Of a stretch of DNA of 64,000 nucleotides, positions 30,148 through 43,260 are shown one piece after another. The notes beneath the pieces were generated by a model that made no database searches, was not told the DNA's origin, and saw only the letters and a list, made by a program, of their open reading frames with translations. Location: assembly GCA_951213105.1 (NCBI GenBank), contig OX578142.1, forward strand, positions 5,720,649-5,784,648, read 5' to 3'. A program made the translations under genes and the position numbers. Positions within the stretch are counted from its first letter, which is position 1; each line of letters begins with the position of its first letter. This DNA is from Amaurobius ferox (lineage: Eukaryota; Arthropoda; Arachnida; Araneae; Amaurobiidae).

Positions 30148-33100
30148 TATATCACTAGCACCTCCATTTTAGTAACATTTTCCGTTCCCCAAAAGTCAGC
30201 ATCTCTGGCTTTCGGACTAACTACTTTGCTTGGAATTATTTTGGTTGCTCCCACGAATGGTGTATGAAAATTTGAAAGAGCAAGACACTTCCATGTGTTC
30301 TTTACACCCCTCGACATGAGAGTAAAATGCAGTTTAAAAATACTAATTTCACTTATTTTCCAAAAAGGAACAAATCAAAGAATAGTATAAAATTTCCCCG
30401 TTACGTGTAAGAAAATTGAAACAGCAAAATACTTCTATGCGTTCTATACATTTCGCCGCTTGAGAGTACAGTTCAACTCTCATTTCAATTACTTTCCAAA
30501 AAGGAACCAATTAAGGCAAAGTATTGGAGTTCCAAATATATATCCCTAGCACCTCCATTTTAGTAACATTTTTCTTTCCCCAAAATCAGCACCTCTGGCC
30601 TTCAGACGAAATACTTTCATTGGAATCTTTTGGGTTGCTTCCCCGTTGGGTGTAAGAAAATTTGAAAGAGCAAGATACTTTTATGTGTTCTTTACTTCCC
30701 TCCATTTGAGAGTAAAATGTAGTTTAAAAATACTCATTTCATTTATTTTCCAAAAAGGAGTAAATCAAAGCATAATATAAGAATTCCAGTTATGTGAAAG
30801 AAAATTGAAACAGCAAAATACTTTTATGTGTTCTATACATTCCTTCCGCTTCAGAGTAAAATACAGTTTTAAAATTCTCATTTGAATTACTTTCCAAAAA
30901 GGAACCAATTAAAGCAATGTAATAGAGTTCCAAATATATAATCCTTGCACATCCATTTTATTAAAATTTTCCGTTCCCCATATGTCTGCACGTCTGACTT
31001 CCAGAAGAAATTCTTTGCATGGAATCAATTTGTTTGCTTCCCTGTTGGGTGTAGGGAATTTTGAAAGGGCAAGATACTTTTATATGATCATTACACGCCG
31101 TGACTTGAGAGAAAAATGCCATTTTAAAATACTCGTTTCAATTATTTCCCAAAAATGAACAAATCAAGACAAAGTATAAGAGTTTTAAACATATATCCAA
31201 AGCACCTCCCTTTTAGTAACGTTTTTGATTCCCCAAATGTCATCACCTCTGGCCTTCAGACGAAAAACTTTACATGGAATCAATTCGGTTGCTTCCCCGT
31301 TGGGTGTAAGAAAATTTGAAATGGCAAAATACTTTTATGTGTTCTTTACACGCCGAGACATGAGAGAAAAATGCAATTTTAAAATACTCATTTCATTTAT
31401 TTTCCAAAAAGAACCAAATCAAGGATAAGTAAAAGCGTTCCAAATATATATACCAAGCACCTCCCTTTTAGTAACATTTTTCGTTTTCCAAATGTCAACA
31501 CCTCAGGCCTTCAAACGAAATACTTTGTTTGGAATTAGTCTGGTTGCTATCTCGTTGGGTGTAAGGAAATTTGAAAGAGGAAGATACTTTTAAGTGTTCT
31601 TTACACCCCTCGTCTTGAGAGTAAAATGCAGTTTAAAAATACTCATTTCACTTATTTTCCAGAAAGGAACAAATCAAGGCATAGTATAAGAGTTTCCCGT
31701 TACCTGTAAGAAAATTGAAATAGCAAAATTCTTTCACGTGTTCTATACATTCCGCCGCTTGAGAGTAATGTACAGTTTTAAAATTCCTGTTTCAATTATT
31801 TTCCAAAAAGGAACCAATTAAAGCAAAGTATTAGAGTTCCAAATATATATCCCTAGCACCTCCATTTTAGTAACATTTTCCGTTCTCCCAAATGCCAGCA
31901 CCTCTGGCTCTCAGAGAAACTACTTTGTTTGGATTTATTCTGGCTGCTCCCTCGTTGGGTTTAAGAAAATTTTAAAGAGCTAGATACTTTTATGTTTTCT
32001 TTACACGCCGCGATTTGAGAGGAAAATGCAGATTTATAACACTTACTTTCCAAAAAGCAACAAATCAAGTCAAATTACAAAAGTTCTAAATATATATCCC
32101 TAGCACCTAATTTTAGTGAAAATTTTCGTTCCCCAAATATCAGCACCTCCGGCTTTCAGACTAACTACTTTGCTTGGATTTATTTTGCTTGCTCCCTCGT
32201 AGGGTATAAGAAAATTTGAAAGAGAAAGATACTTTTATGTGTACTTTTCAAGCTTCCACATAAGAGTAAAATATAGTTTTAAAATACTCATTTCACTTAT
32301 TATCCAAAGAAGAACCCAAGAAGAATTCCAAATATATATCAAGCACCTCTCTTTCAGTATATAAATACTTTGTTTGGAATTATTTTCGTTGCTTTCCCGT
32401 TGGATTTAAGAAATTTTGAAAGAGCAAGATCATTTTTTATGTACTTTACATGCCGCCACTTGAGTGTAAAATAAAGTATTAAAATAATTAAATTCCGAAA
32501 GGGAACAAATCAATGAGAGGTATAAATGTTCCAAAATTATAACACTTGCACTTCCATTTTATTAAACATTTCTTTCCCCAAATGTTAGCACGTCTGACTT
32601 CCAGACGAAATGCTTTGCTTGAAATCATTTTGGTTGCTTCCCCGTTGGGTGTAAGGAAATTTGAAAGGGCAAGATACATTTATGTGTTAATTCACGCCAC
32701 GACTTGAGAGAAAAATGCAGTTTTAAAATATTCATTTCATTTATTTTCCATTAAGGAACAAATCAAGGCATAGTATAAGAGTTCCAATTTACGTTTTAGA
32801 AAATTGAAAGAGCAAAGCACTCTTATGTGTTCTATACATTCCGCCGCTTTAAAGAAAAGTACAGTTTAAAAATGCTCATTTCATTTATTTTCCAAAAAGG
32901 TACAAATTAAAGAAAAGTATAAGATTTCCAAATATATATCATTAGCCCCACCATTTTAGTAACTTTTTCCGTTTCCCAAATGTCAGAGCCTCGGGCTTTC
33001 AGACAAACTACTCTGCTTGAAATTATTCTGGTTGAATCCTCGTTGGGTGTAAGAAAACTCGTTTGGTTATTTGGCTGTAAGAAAATTCGAACTGGCAAAA

Positions 33101-36100
33101 TACTTTTATGGGTTCTTTACACGCTGCGACATGAGAGAAAAATGCAGATTTAAAATACTCATTTCATTTATCTTCCAAAAAGGAACAAATCAAGCCTAAG
33201 TAAAAGCGTTTCAAATATATATCCCTGGCACCTCCCTTTTAGTGACATTTTTCGATCTCCAAATGTCAACACCTCTGGCCTTCAGATGCAATACTTTGTT
33301 TGGAATTAGTCTAGTTGCTCCCTCGTTAGGTGTAAGAAACCTCGTTTGGTTATTTGGGTGTAAGAAAATTCGAAATGGCAAAATACTTTTATGGGTTCTT
33401 TACACGCCGCGACATGAGAGAAAAATGCAGATTTAAAATACTCATTTCATTTATTTTCCAAAAAGGAAGAAATCAAGGCTAAGTAAAAGCGTTCCAAATA
33501 TACATCCCTAGCACGTCCATTTTAGTTCCTCTTTGGGTGTAAGAAAATTTGAAAGGACAAGATACTTTATGTGATCTTTACAAGCCGCGATTTGAGAGAA
33601 AAATGCTGTTTTAAAATACTCTTTTCACATCTTTTCCAAAAAGGAACAAACCGAGACTAAGTGTAAGAGTTTCAAATATATATCCAAAGCATCACTCCTT
33701 TAGTAACATTTTTGTTTCCCCAAATGTCAGCACCACTGGCCTTCAGAAGAAACACTTTGCTTGGAATCATTTTTGTTGCTTCCCCTTTGGGTGTGTGAAA
33801 ATTCGAAATGGCAAAATACTTTTATGGGTTCTTTACACGCCGCGACATGAGAGATAAATGCAGATGTAAAATACTCATTTCATTTATTTTGCAAAAAGGA
33901 ACAAATCAACTCTAAGTAAAAGCACTCCAAATATATATCCCTAGCACCCCCATTTTAGTAACACTTTACGTTCCCCAAATGTCAGCACCTCTGTCTTTCA
34001 GATAAACTACTTTGCTTGGAATTATTTTGGTTGCTCCCTCGAATGGTGTAAGAAAATTTGAAAGAGCAAGACACTTTTAAGTGTTTTTTACACGCGTCGG
34101 CTTGAGAGTAAAATGCAGTTTAAAAATACTCATTTCAAATAAGAATAAATCAAGGCATAGTATTACAGTTCCCCGTTAGTTTTAGAAAATTGAAACAGCA
34201 AAAAAATTTTATGTGTTCTATACATTCCGCCGCTTGAGAGTAAAGTGCAGTTTAAAAATTCTCAAATCACTTACTTTCCAAAAAGGAACAAAGTAAATCA
34301 AAGCATAAGAGTTCCAAATATATATCCCTAGCCCCTCCATTTTAGTAAAATTTTCCGTTCTCCAAATGTCAGAACCTCAGGCTTTCAGACAAACTACTCT
34401 GCTTGGAATTATTCTGGTTGCACTCTCGGTGGGAATAAGAAACCTCGTTTGGTTATTTGGGTGTAAGAAAATTCGAAACGGCAAAATACTTTTATGGGTT
34501 CTTTACACGCCGTACATGAGAGAAAAATGCAGATTTAAAATACTCCTTTCAGTTATTTTCCAAAAAGGAACAAATCAAGGCTAAGTAAAAGCGTTCCAAA
34601 TATATATCCCTAGCACCTCCATTTTAGTTCCTCTTTGGGTGTAAGAAAATTTGAAAGCGCAAGACACTTTTATGTGTTATTTACGTGCGTCAACTTGAGA
34701 GTAAAATGCAATTTAAAAATACTCATTTCAAAAAAGAACAATTCAAGGCATAGTATAAGAGTTCCCCGTTAGTTTTAAGAAAATTGAAACAGCAAAATAC
34801 TTTTATGTGTTCTATGCATTCCGCCGCTAGAGAGTAAAGTACATTTTTATAATTCTCATTTCAATTACTTCCCAAAAAGCAACCAATTAAAGAAAAGTAT
34901 TAGAGTTCCAAATATATATCCCTATCACCTCCATTTTAGTAACATTTTCCGTTCCTCAAATATCAGCACCTCTGGCTTTCAGATTAACTACTTTGCTTGA
35001 AATTAGTTTGGTTGCTCCCTCGTAGGGTGTAAGAAAATTTGAAAGAGAAAGATACTTTTATGTGTTCTTTACAAGCTTCTACATGAGAGTAAAATGTAAT
35101 TTTAAAATTCTCATTTCATTTATTATCCAAAGAGGAACAAAACAATTCTATGTATAAGAATTCCTGATATATGCCAAAGCACCTCTCTTCCAGTAACATT
35201 TCTCATTCCCCAAATGTCAGCACCTCTGGCCTTCAGACGAAATACTTTGTGTGGAAATATTCTCGTTGTTTCCCGCGTAGGGTGTAAGAATGTTTGAAAG
35301 TTTAAGATCATTTTATGTGTTCTTTACATGCCGCAACTTGAGTGTAATATGAAGTATTAGAATAATTATATTCCAAAGAGGAAAAGTATATATGTTCCAA
35401 ATATATAACCCTTGCACATCCATTATATTAAACTTTTCCGTTCCCAAAATGTCAGCACGAAAGGCTTACAGACGAAATGCTTTGCTTGGAATCATTTTTG
35501 TTGCTTCCCCGTTGGGTGTATTGAAATTTGAAAGGGCAAGATCCTTTTATGTGTTCATTACACGCCGTGACTTGAGAGAAAAATGCAGTTTTAAAATACT
35601 CATTTCACTTATTTTCCAAAAAGGATCAAAGCAAGACTATTTATAAAAGTTTCAAACATATATCCGAAGCACCTCCCTTTTAGTAAAATTTTTGTTTCAG
35701 CATATGTCAGCACCTCTGGCCTTCAGACGAAATACATTGGTAGGAATCCTTTTGGTTGCTTCTCCGTTGGGTGTAAGAGAATTTGAATGGACAAGATACT
35801 TTTATGTGTTTTTTACACGCCGCGACTTAAGAGAAAAATGCAGTTTTCACTTATTTTGACTTATTTTTCAAAAAGGAACCAATTAAAGCAAAGAATTAGC
35901 GTTTTAAATATATATCCCTAGCACCACTATTTTAGTAACATTTTCCGTTTCCCAAAGCCCAGCATCTCTGGCTTGCAAACAAACTATTTTGTTTGGGTTT
36001 ATTCTGGATACTCCCTCGTTGTGTGTAAAAAAATTTTAAAGAGCTAGAAACTTTTATGTTTTCTTTACACGCCGCGACTTTAGAGTAAAATGCAGTTTCA

Positions 36101-38240
36101 AAACACTCATCTCAATTTGTGTCCAAACAGGGACGAATCAAGTCATAGTATAAGAGTTCCAAATATATATACCTAGCACCTCCATTTTAGTTACCTTTTC
36201 CGTTTCCCAAATGTCAGCACCTCTGGCTTTCAGAGGAAATACTTTGCTTGGAATTATTTCCGATGCTTCCCCCGTTGGGTGTACGAATATTTAAAAAAGC
36301 AAGATCAATTTATGTGTACTTTACATGCCGCCACTTGAGTGTAAAATGAAGTATTATAATACTTATACTCCAAAAGGGAACAAATAATGGGAAAGTATAA
36401 ATATTCCAAATATATAACCGTAGCACCTTCATTTTAATAACCTTTTCCGTTCATTAAATGTCAGCACCTCTGGCTTTCAGACAAACTAATTTGCTTGGAA
36501 TTATTTTGGTTGCTGCCTCGAATGGTGTAAGAAAATTTGAAAGGGCAAGACACTTTTATGTGTTCTTCACACGTCTCGACTTGAGAGTAAATTTCAGCTT
36601 AAAAATACTCATTACACTTATTTTCCAAAAAGGAACAAATCATCGCATAGCATAAGAGTTCCCATTTACGTTTAAGAAAATTGAAACAGCAAAATACTTT
36701 TATGTGTTCTCTACATTCCGCCGTTAGAGAGTAAAGTACAGTTTTGAAATTCTCATTTCACTTACTTTCCCAAAGGGAACCAATTAAAGGAAAGTATTGG
36801 AGTTCCAAATATATATCCCTAGCACTTCCATTTTAGTTACTTTCTCCGTTCCCCAAAGTCCAGCACCTCTGGCTTTCAGACAATTTACTTTCCTTGGAAA
36901 TATTTTGTTTGCTTCCCCGTTGGGTGTAAGAAAATTTGAAAGATCAAAAACTTATATGTTTTCTTTACATACCGCCACTTAAGAGGAAAGTGCAGTTTTA
37001 TAACACTTATTTTCCAAATAGGAACAAACCAAGGCAAATTACAAAAGTTCTAAATATATATTCCTAGCACCTAATTTTAGTGAAAATTTTCGTTAACCAA
37101 ATATTAACACGTCTGGCCTTCAGAAGAAATACTTTACTTGGAGTCATTTTGGTTGTTTTCCTTTGGGTGTAAAAAAATTTGAAAGAGAAAGCTACTTCTA
37201 CGTGTTCTTTACACGCCCCGTATTGAGAGTAAAATGCAGTTTAAAAATACTCATTTCACTTATTTTCCAAAAAGGAACAAATCAAAGAATAGTATTGAAC
37301 ATATCAAAGAATTTCCCCTTTACGTGTACGAAAATTGAAGCATCAAAATACTTTTATGTGTTCTATACTTTTCACAGCTTGAGAGTAAAATATAATTTTA
37401 AAATTCTCATTTCGCTTTCTTTAAAAAAAGGAACAAATTAAAGGTATTTATTAGAGTTCCAAATATATATCCCTATCACCGCCTTTTCAGTAACATTTCC
37501 GTTCCCCAAATGTCAGCACCTCTGGCTTTCAGACAAACAACTTTGCTTGGAATTATTCTGGTTGCTCCCTCGTTGGGTGTAAGAAAATTTGAATGAGCAG
37601 GATACTTTTTTGTGTCCTTTAGACGTCGCGACTTGGGAGTAAAATGCAGTTTTAAAATACTTATTTTCCAAAAAGGAACAAATAAAGACCAAATTCAAAA
37701 GTTCTAAAGATATATCCCTAGCACCTAATTTTAATGAAAATTTTCGTTCCCCAAATGTCAGCACCTTTGCTTTTCAGATAATCTACTTTGTTTGGAATTA
37801 TTTTCATTGCTTCGTCGTTGGGTGTAAGAAAATTTTAAACGACAAAATACTTTAATGAGTTATATACAGGCCTCCAAATGAGAATAAAATGTAGTTTTAA
37901 AATACGGATTTCACTTATTTTCCAAAAAGGAACAAACCGAGTCAAAGTATAAGAGTTCCAATTATATATCCCAAGCAGCTCCCTTTTAGTAACATTTTTC
38001 GTTCCCCAAATATCAGCACCTCCGGCCTTCATACGAAATACTTTGCTTGGAATTAATTTGGTTGCTTCCCCGTTGGGTGTAAGAAAATTTGAATGAGCAA
38101 TTTACTTTTATGTGTTCTTTACACGCGGCGACTTGAGAGTAAAATGCAGTTTTAAAATACTCATTTCACTTATTTTCCGAAAAGGAACAAATGAAGGCTA
38201 AGTAAATGAGTTCCAAATATATATACCAAACACCTCCTTT
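30148..38240. repeat. satellite A, right block
   Basis: The family seen at 11008-14129 resumes at the Polinton's right tip in mid-unit (ATATCACTAGCACCTCC). It runs for about 8 kb in the same orientation, with units of about 250 bp and longer units carrying the extra segment (TCTATACATTCCGCCG type). Some units are shortened, and a GTTTGGTTATTTGG variant occurs several times (33060, 33345, 34448). Roughly 25-30 units. No genes; open frames of 60-90 codons recur because related units share frame. Confidence 0.92.
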
Positions 38241-39540
38241 TTATTATATATATACCACACACTCTTTATATATATACCACACACCTTCCCGAGAGAAAAC
38301 CACTTAACACAATTATTGTATTCACTGAAAATTTATAACCATAATTTACTATTAGATTTTGCTTTTAAACACACACACTTAAATTCATTAAGTTAGCCGT
38401 CGAATCGTATTCTGTAGATGTTAAAATTCTCCAAACTCAAAATGGTCGTATCGTATACACAAGATAAAATCCACTTAACACAATTTTTGTGCTCGCTGAA
38501 CATTCCTAACCATAATTTAGTATTAAAGTCGTTTTTAAATAAACACAATTTTTGTATTCACTGAAAATTTATAACCATAATTTACTATTAGATTTTGTTT
38601 TTAAACACACACACTTAAATTCATTAAGTTAGCAGTCGAATCGTATTCTGTAGATGCTAAAATTCTCCAAACTCGAAATGGTCGAATCGTATACACAAGA
38701 TAAGATCCACCTTACACAATTTTTGTGCTCGCTGAATATTACTAACCATAATTTAGTGTTAAATTCGTTTTTAAACATATACACACTTAAAATCATTTCA
38801 CTAGTAGTCAAATTGTATTCAGAAAATTCTTGAACCCTATTTCCCATAGTGTACAACCATAAAATCTACTTTAAAATACTCTCGAAACATATTCTGCAGA
38901 TGTTAAAATTTACAATAGTAAGATCACACTTAAAATGGGTGAATCGTATTCCCGAGATAAACTCCACTTAACACAATTTTTGTATTCATTGCAAATTCAT
39001 AACCATAAATCACGATTAGATTTTGTCTTTAAACACATACACATAAAATCATTAATTTAGCAGTCGAATCGTATTCTGTAGATGTTAAAATTCACCAAAC
39101 TCAAAATGGTCGTATCATATTCACAAGATAAAATCCACTTAACACAATTTTTGTGTTCGCTGAACATTCCTAACCATAATTTAGTATTGAATTCGTTTTT
39201 AAACACACACACACTCAAAATCATTTCACTAGCAGTCGACTCGTATTCAGAAAATTCTAGAACCCTATTTCCCATAGTGTACAACCATAAAATCTATTTT
39301 AACAAACTGTCGAAACATATTCTGTAGATGTTAAAAATCATAGTGTTAAAATTCACAATAGTAAGATCACACTCAAAATGGTTGAATCGTATTCCGGAGA
39401 TAAAATCCACTTAACGCAATTTTTGTGTTCGCTGAACATTCCTAACCGTAATTTAGTAATAAATTCGTTTTTAAACACACACACACACGAAATCAGTTCT
39501 TTATTGTAAAATCATATCGCTATATACCAAACACTCCGAA
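38241..39540. repeat. satellite B, ~428-bp units
   Basis: An abrupt change of repeat after TATATATACCACACAC. Units contain CTTAACACAATTTTTGTRTTC, CTAACCATAATTTAGTATT, GTTTTTAAACACACACAC and GTCGAATCGTATTCTGTAGATG. The clearest period is about 428 bp (38632 to 39060), with internal half-unit similarity of about 190-235 bp. Two paralogous minus-strand frames (38629-38856 and 39057-39284) are a result of the period. About three units; the array ends in an (AC)n run near 39480. Confidence 0.85.
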
Positions 39541-39777
39541 AAATCATTAAGTACCGCATCTATATTCCTTTTTATAAAATACAATCCCTTTTATAAAATA
39601 CAATCCCCTTTTACAAAATACATATAATATTATTAAAAAATATATATAGTTCCCTTTTAATAATACACTTTCATAACTCCATTCAAAATTTTCTTAACAC
39701 ATCGAACACTCGAATAATCTATCTTTCATTTACTTTCACAGAATAGGCATTCACGATAATAATCTACTGATTAAGTC

Positions 39778-39851
39778 TCACTGGCGCAGTGGATAACACA
39801 CCCGCCTTGTATTCCCGTGGTTGTCAGATCGAACCCCGCCCGAGCCAGTGA
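39778..39851 (+). tRNA. tRNA-Thr(TGT)-like sequence, SINE head or pseudo-tRNA
   Basis: A 74-nt stretch with a perfect 7-bp acceptor stem (TCACTGG and CCAGTGA), an A box TGGCGCAGTGG (39782-39792), a B box AGATCGAACCC (39826-39836) and a loop CTTGTAT whose centre would be anticodon TGT. The anticodon and T stems do not pair well and five extra bases precede the 3' acceptor strand. This fits a tRNA-derived SINE head or a tRNA pseudogene better than a working tRNA. No CCA or T-run terminator directly follows. Confidence 0.45.
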
Positions 39852-40300
39852 TATCATTTACATTTGGAAATTAAAAAGAAAATGCCAATAGGTAACAGCA
39901 CTTCACCAACTTTCGCTAGGTGGCGCTTCAACTACGTATGCACTGATAAGAAACATCAGAGAAGCTGAAGACACCAAGCAGGAAGGTCGTCCGTTAAGAG
40001 GCTCTCGTGACTGCGCCATTGCGCAATCCGGTCAAAGGTCAGCTCCAAGGTTATCAGCACTCTCTTCCACTCAAGTTCATTGCAGCTTCCTCAACCTCAA
40101 GGCCACAAAGATATGGCGGCCTCTTTCGCAATACTGCTGCTCAGTTGGTCTAAAAACCCTTCCCTCTCCGTGAGGCCATGAGTCATCCACCAAACTCCCT
40201 TCCCAATGAGGGAACTCTTCTCCTCAATGAGGCAGCCTCCCTCATGAGTCATTGGCTGCGGCGTTGTGGATTAGCCCTCAACGCCTCTTTCATCACTACT
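39852..40300. other. GC-rich island after the tRNA-like sequence
   Basis: About 450 bp of markedly higher GC in an AT-rich region. It contains imperfect internal repeats built on GAGG and CCTC, such as CCCTCTCCGTGAGG, CCAATGAGGGAACTC and CTCAATGAGGCAGCC, and two copies of CATGAGTCATYSRC (near 40188 and 40244). No long open frame. It could be the body of a long SINE headed by the tRNA-like sequence. It ends exactly where the 109-bp repeat begins. Confidence 0.4.
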
Positions 40301-40301
40301 G

Positions 40302-40635
40302 ACGATATTGTTATTAAAGTAAACTAAACTTTTCTACATATTCATATGATAAGAGACCGCAGTACGTACATGATAGTACAACGATATTGTTATTATAGTA
40401 AGCTAAACATTTCTACATATTCAATCTAATATTTGATTCTATTGCATTAAATATTCATATGATAAGAAACCGCAGTCCATGATAGTATGACGATATTGTT
40501 ATTAAAGTGAGCTAAACTTTTCTACATATTCAATCTAATATTTGATTCTATTGAATTAAATATTCATATGATAAGACACCGCAGTACATGATAGTACGAC
40601 GATATTGTTATTAAACTAAGCTAAACTTTTCTACA
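40302..40635. repeat. satellite C (109-bp units), left part
   Basis: About three units of GACGATATTGTTATTAAAGT ... CTACATATTCAATCTAATA ... GAGACCGCAGTACATGATAG. The unit is about 109-110 bp. The array is interrupted at CTACATA by the mariner element and resumes at 53012. Confidence 0.9.
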
Positions 40636-40748
40636 TACCGGGTGGCCAGAATTAAAACACCCCTACTCTGAGCTCACTATAGATCGAAATACTCAGTGTA
40701 AAGGCTCCAAAATTGTTGAACATACTATTCAAGACATAGGGAAAGGGA

Positions 40749-41012
40749 TTACGTGAAAAAAAAATTAGTTCCAGAAACACCGATAGGCGGCACTGTACAA
40801 CAGAAAATACGCTGAAAAGACACAAAATACACATTTGTGATACATTTTATTCGAACGTACCAAACATTCATATCACAAGGACCTTTTCGATGCAGGGAAT
40901 GCTGCTCAATATGGTTCCCTTCTTCAAGATGTAAAATCTGCAGTCTCTGGACAGTTTGTTCAACTGCGGATCGTAATTGGTCAATTGAGATGCTTCTCAC
41001 ATGCAGAGTGTT
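40749..41012 (-). pseudogene. mariner-type transposase, C-terminal part
   Basis: The minus-strand text RSISIDQLRSAVEQTVQRLQ and LHLEEGNHIEQHS is the C-terminus usual for this mariner group. It is separated from the rest of the gene (51618-52594) by the P-superfamily element. The joint falls inside the TLADLK ... RSIS region on both sides, which locates the insertion site. The frame stays open past the usual end to a stop near 40749, within the terminal repeat. Confidence 0.8.
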
Positions 41013-43260
41013 ACTACAGTGTCTAGAACTAATAGTGTGCCGACCGCCAATGCTGGGAGATGTCCTTAAAACTCGCCTGCGCCAGACGGCGTTGGTCTCG
41101 AATAAGCGGTTAAAAGCGGAGGAGTTAACATTGAAACAAATGGGAATTGATTGCAAATGAAATGACAGATATCTTTCGAAATAACTGAAAAATTTGTGAT
41201 TATTGTAAGTGGTATACACAAAATGTCATTTGATTTTCAGAGAGATTGAGCTAGGGATATATTCGTATTTTTAAAATTTTATTTAACTTGATCTAGTGTT
41301 CGTTCAAACATTTGAGGTCCAAAATAATCAGGTTCATTTATCATAGTAACGTGAAATTCGTTATGACGTTTCCTCTTGCGGTACATTTCAGTTTTTTCGA
41401 TTTTGAAGCTTATCGGGAGAGCCCGTCCAGGGCCCGCCATAGGACATTACCTGGTTTTACAGAATAACTCGAAAGTCAGAGAATGTTGGAAATCTAAATT
41501 TAATATATCGTTTTCTTTTGGGGTGTATTTTAATTCTGAACCGTACCGGGTAAACCCGTCTTAGGCCCGCCTTAGAAACTCACCTGTTTTTGCGGTATAT
41601 CTCGAGAACAGGTGTATCTAAAAATTGGAAGTTTAGAATATCCTTGCCACTTGCTGTATATTTTAACTCTTTGGATAAAAATTGTATTGGGCTAGCCCGT
41701 CCTGAGTCCAACAAAAGTAATATATCGTTTTTTGAGAATAACTAAAAATTCGGAGCATCTAGAATGTATAAATTTAATATGTAATTGTCCTTTGGGTTAT
41801 ATTACATTTCATCGCATTTCGAACCGTATCGAGTTAGCCCGTCTTGGGCCCGCCATAGAAATTTACTCTCTTTTAAAAAATAACTCGATCAATCGGAGTA
41901 GCTGAAAAATATAAATTTATAGTGTATCATTTCCATTTGGATGGATTTTAATTTAGATTTTGAACCTCGTCGGGCTAGCCTGTCTTGGATCCGCTGAAGA
42001 ATGCATTCGTTTTTGAGAAATAACTCGAGAACCGAAGTAGCTAAAAATTCCAAATTTAACATGTCGTTGGATTTTGGGGTATATCTAAGTTTCTTCGGAT
42101 TTGAACTTTATCGGGGTAGTCCGTCCTGGGACCGACATAGGAATGGGCCCGTTTTTTAGAATACCTGGAAAATCGGGGAAACTAGAAAATATAAATTTAG
42201 TACATCCTTATCTTTTGGGGAATATTTTAATTCCTTTGTTTTTTAACCGTATCGGGCCAACCCGTTTTGGACCCACCTTAGAAATTCACTTTTTTAATGG
42301 AATAACCCTGGAACCGGAGTATCAAAATGCTTCAAGTTTAGAATGTCGTTGTCATGTTCGGTATGTCTTAGCTGATTGGATTTAAAACCTTAACGGGCTA
42401 ACCCGATCTGTGCTTGAAAACCGTGCAACTAGAATGTCTAAATTTAGTATAGTATTCTCTTTTGGGATTGGATTTAAAACCTCGTTGGATAAAACGAGGA
42501 TAACCTTTAAAAGCTCATTGGATAACCTTTAAAAGCTCATTGGATTTAAAACCTGATCGGGCTAACCCTTCCCGGTCCCAACAAAAAGAATGTACTCGTT
42601 TTTTGAGAATAACTCCAAACTGTAGCAGCTAGAATATCTAAATTTAGTATATCATTGTTTTTTAGGATATATTTTATTTCTTTGGATTTTGAATCTTATC
42701 AGACTCGCCCGTCTTGGGCCCGACATAGTGGTAATGTACTCATTTTTCGAGAATAACTCTTAAATCGGAGCAGCTAAAAACTCTAAATTTAGTATATCGA
42801 TTTCTTTTGGGGTTTATCATAATTTATAATTTTAACCTCATCGTCTTGAGTCCGTCTTAGGAATGCGATCGTGTTTGATGAATATCTCGAGAACCGGAGT
42901 AGCTAAAAATTCCAAATTTAGCATGCTATTGTCTTTTGTGATATATTTCATTTTTTAGACTTTGAACTTCATTCAGCTCGTGCTGTGCCTGCCATAGGAA
43001 TAGACTCAATTTTTTTCGAATAACCCGAAAACTGGAGCAGATAGAAAATCCAAATTTAGTATATTAATTCTATTTCGGGTAGAATTTAATATTTTCGGCA
43101 TATATATAATTATAATTAGTGGCGTAGGCATGGGAGATAGGATGTGTGGTAAAAAACCTCAATTGCCGAACAATTACATTAGTTCTCAAAATTGTCCATA
43201 TTTAAAAAAATGAATTTTGTACTATAAGCTCCATTCGATAGTAGACAACCCTTTGTCCTA
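41013..43260 (+). repeat. left arm of the fold-back element
   Basis: Tip region (41013-41400) without tandem structure, then about twelve units of about 140 bp to 43000. Each unit carries a degenerate CGGGCTAGCCCG core followed by a TTGGGCCCGCC-like motif and TAACTCGAGAA; unit spacing is 131-160 bp. The inner edge (43119-43260) matches the right arm's inner edge through TTCGATAGTMGAC. Left units are more diverged from each other than right-arm units. Confidence 0.85.

Noticed and set aside
12020..37764. Open frames of 60-90 codons in satellite A, some similar to each other
   Set aside because: They start at non-ATG codons, end within a unit, and are similar only because the DNA units are. 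No domain or codon pattern.
39778..39851. A working tRNA-Thr gene
   Set aside because: Only the acceptor stem pairs properly. The anticodon and T stems do not, and extra bases disturb the 3' part.
40837..41219. Separate genes on both strands over the mariner-P junction
   Set aside because: The minus-strand frame is the mariner transposase C-terminus running into P-element tip DNA. The plus-strand frame is its shadow.
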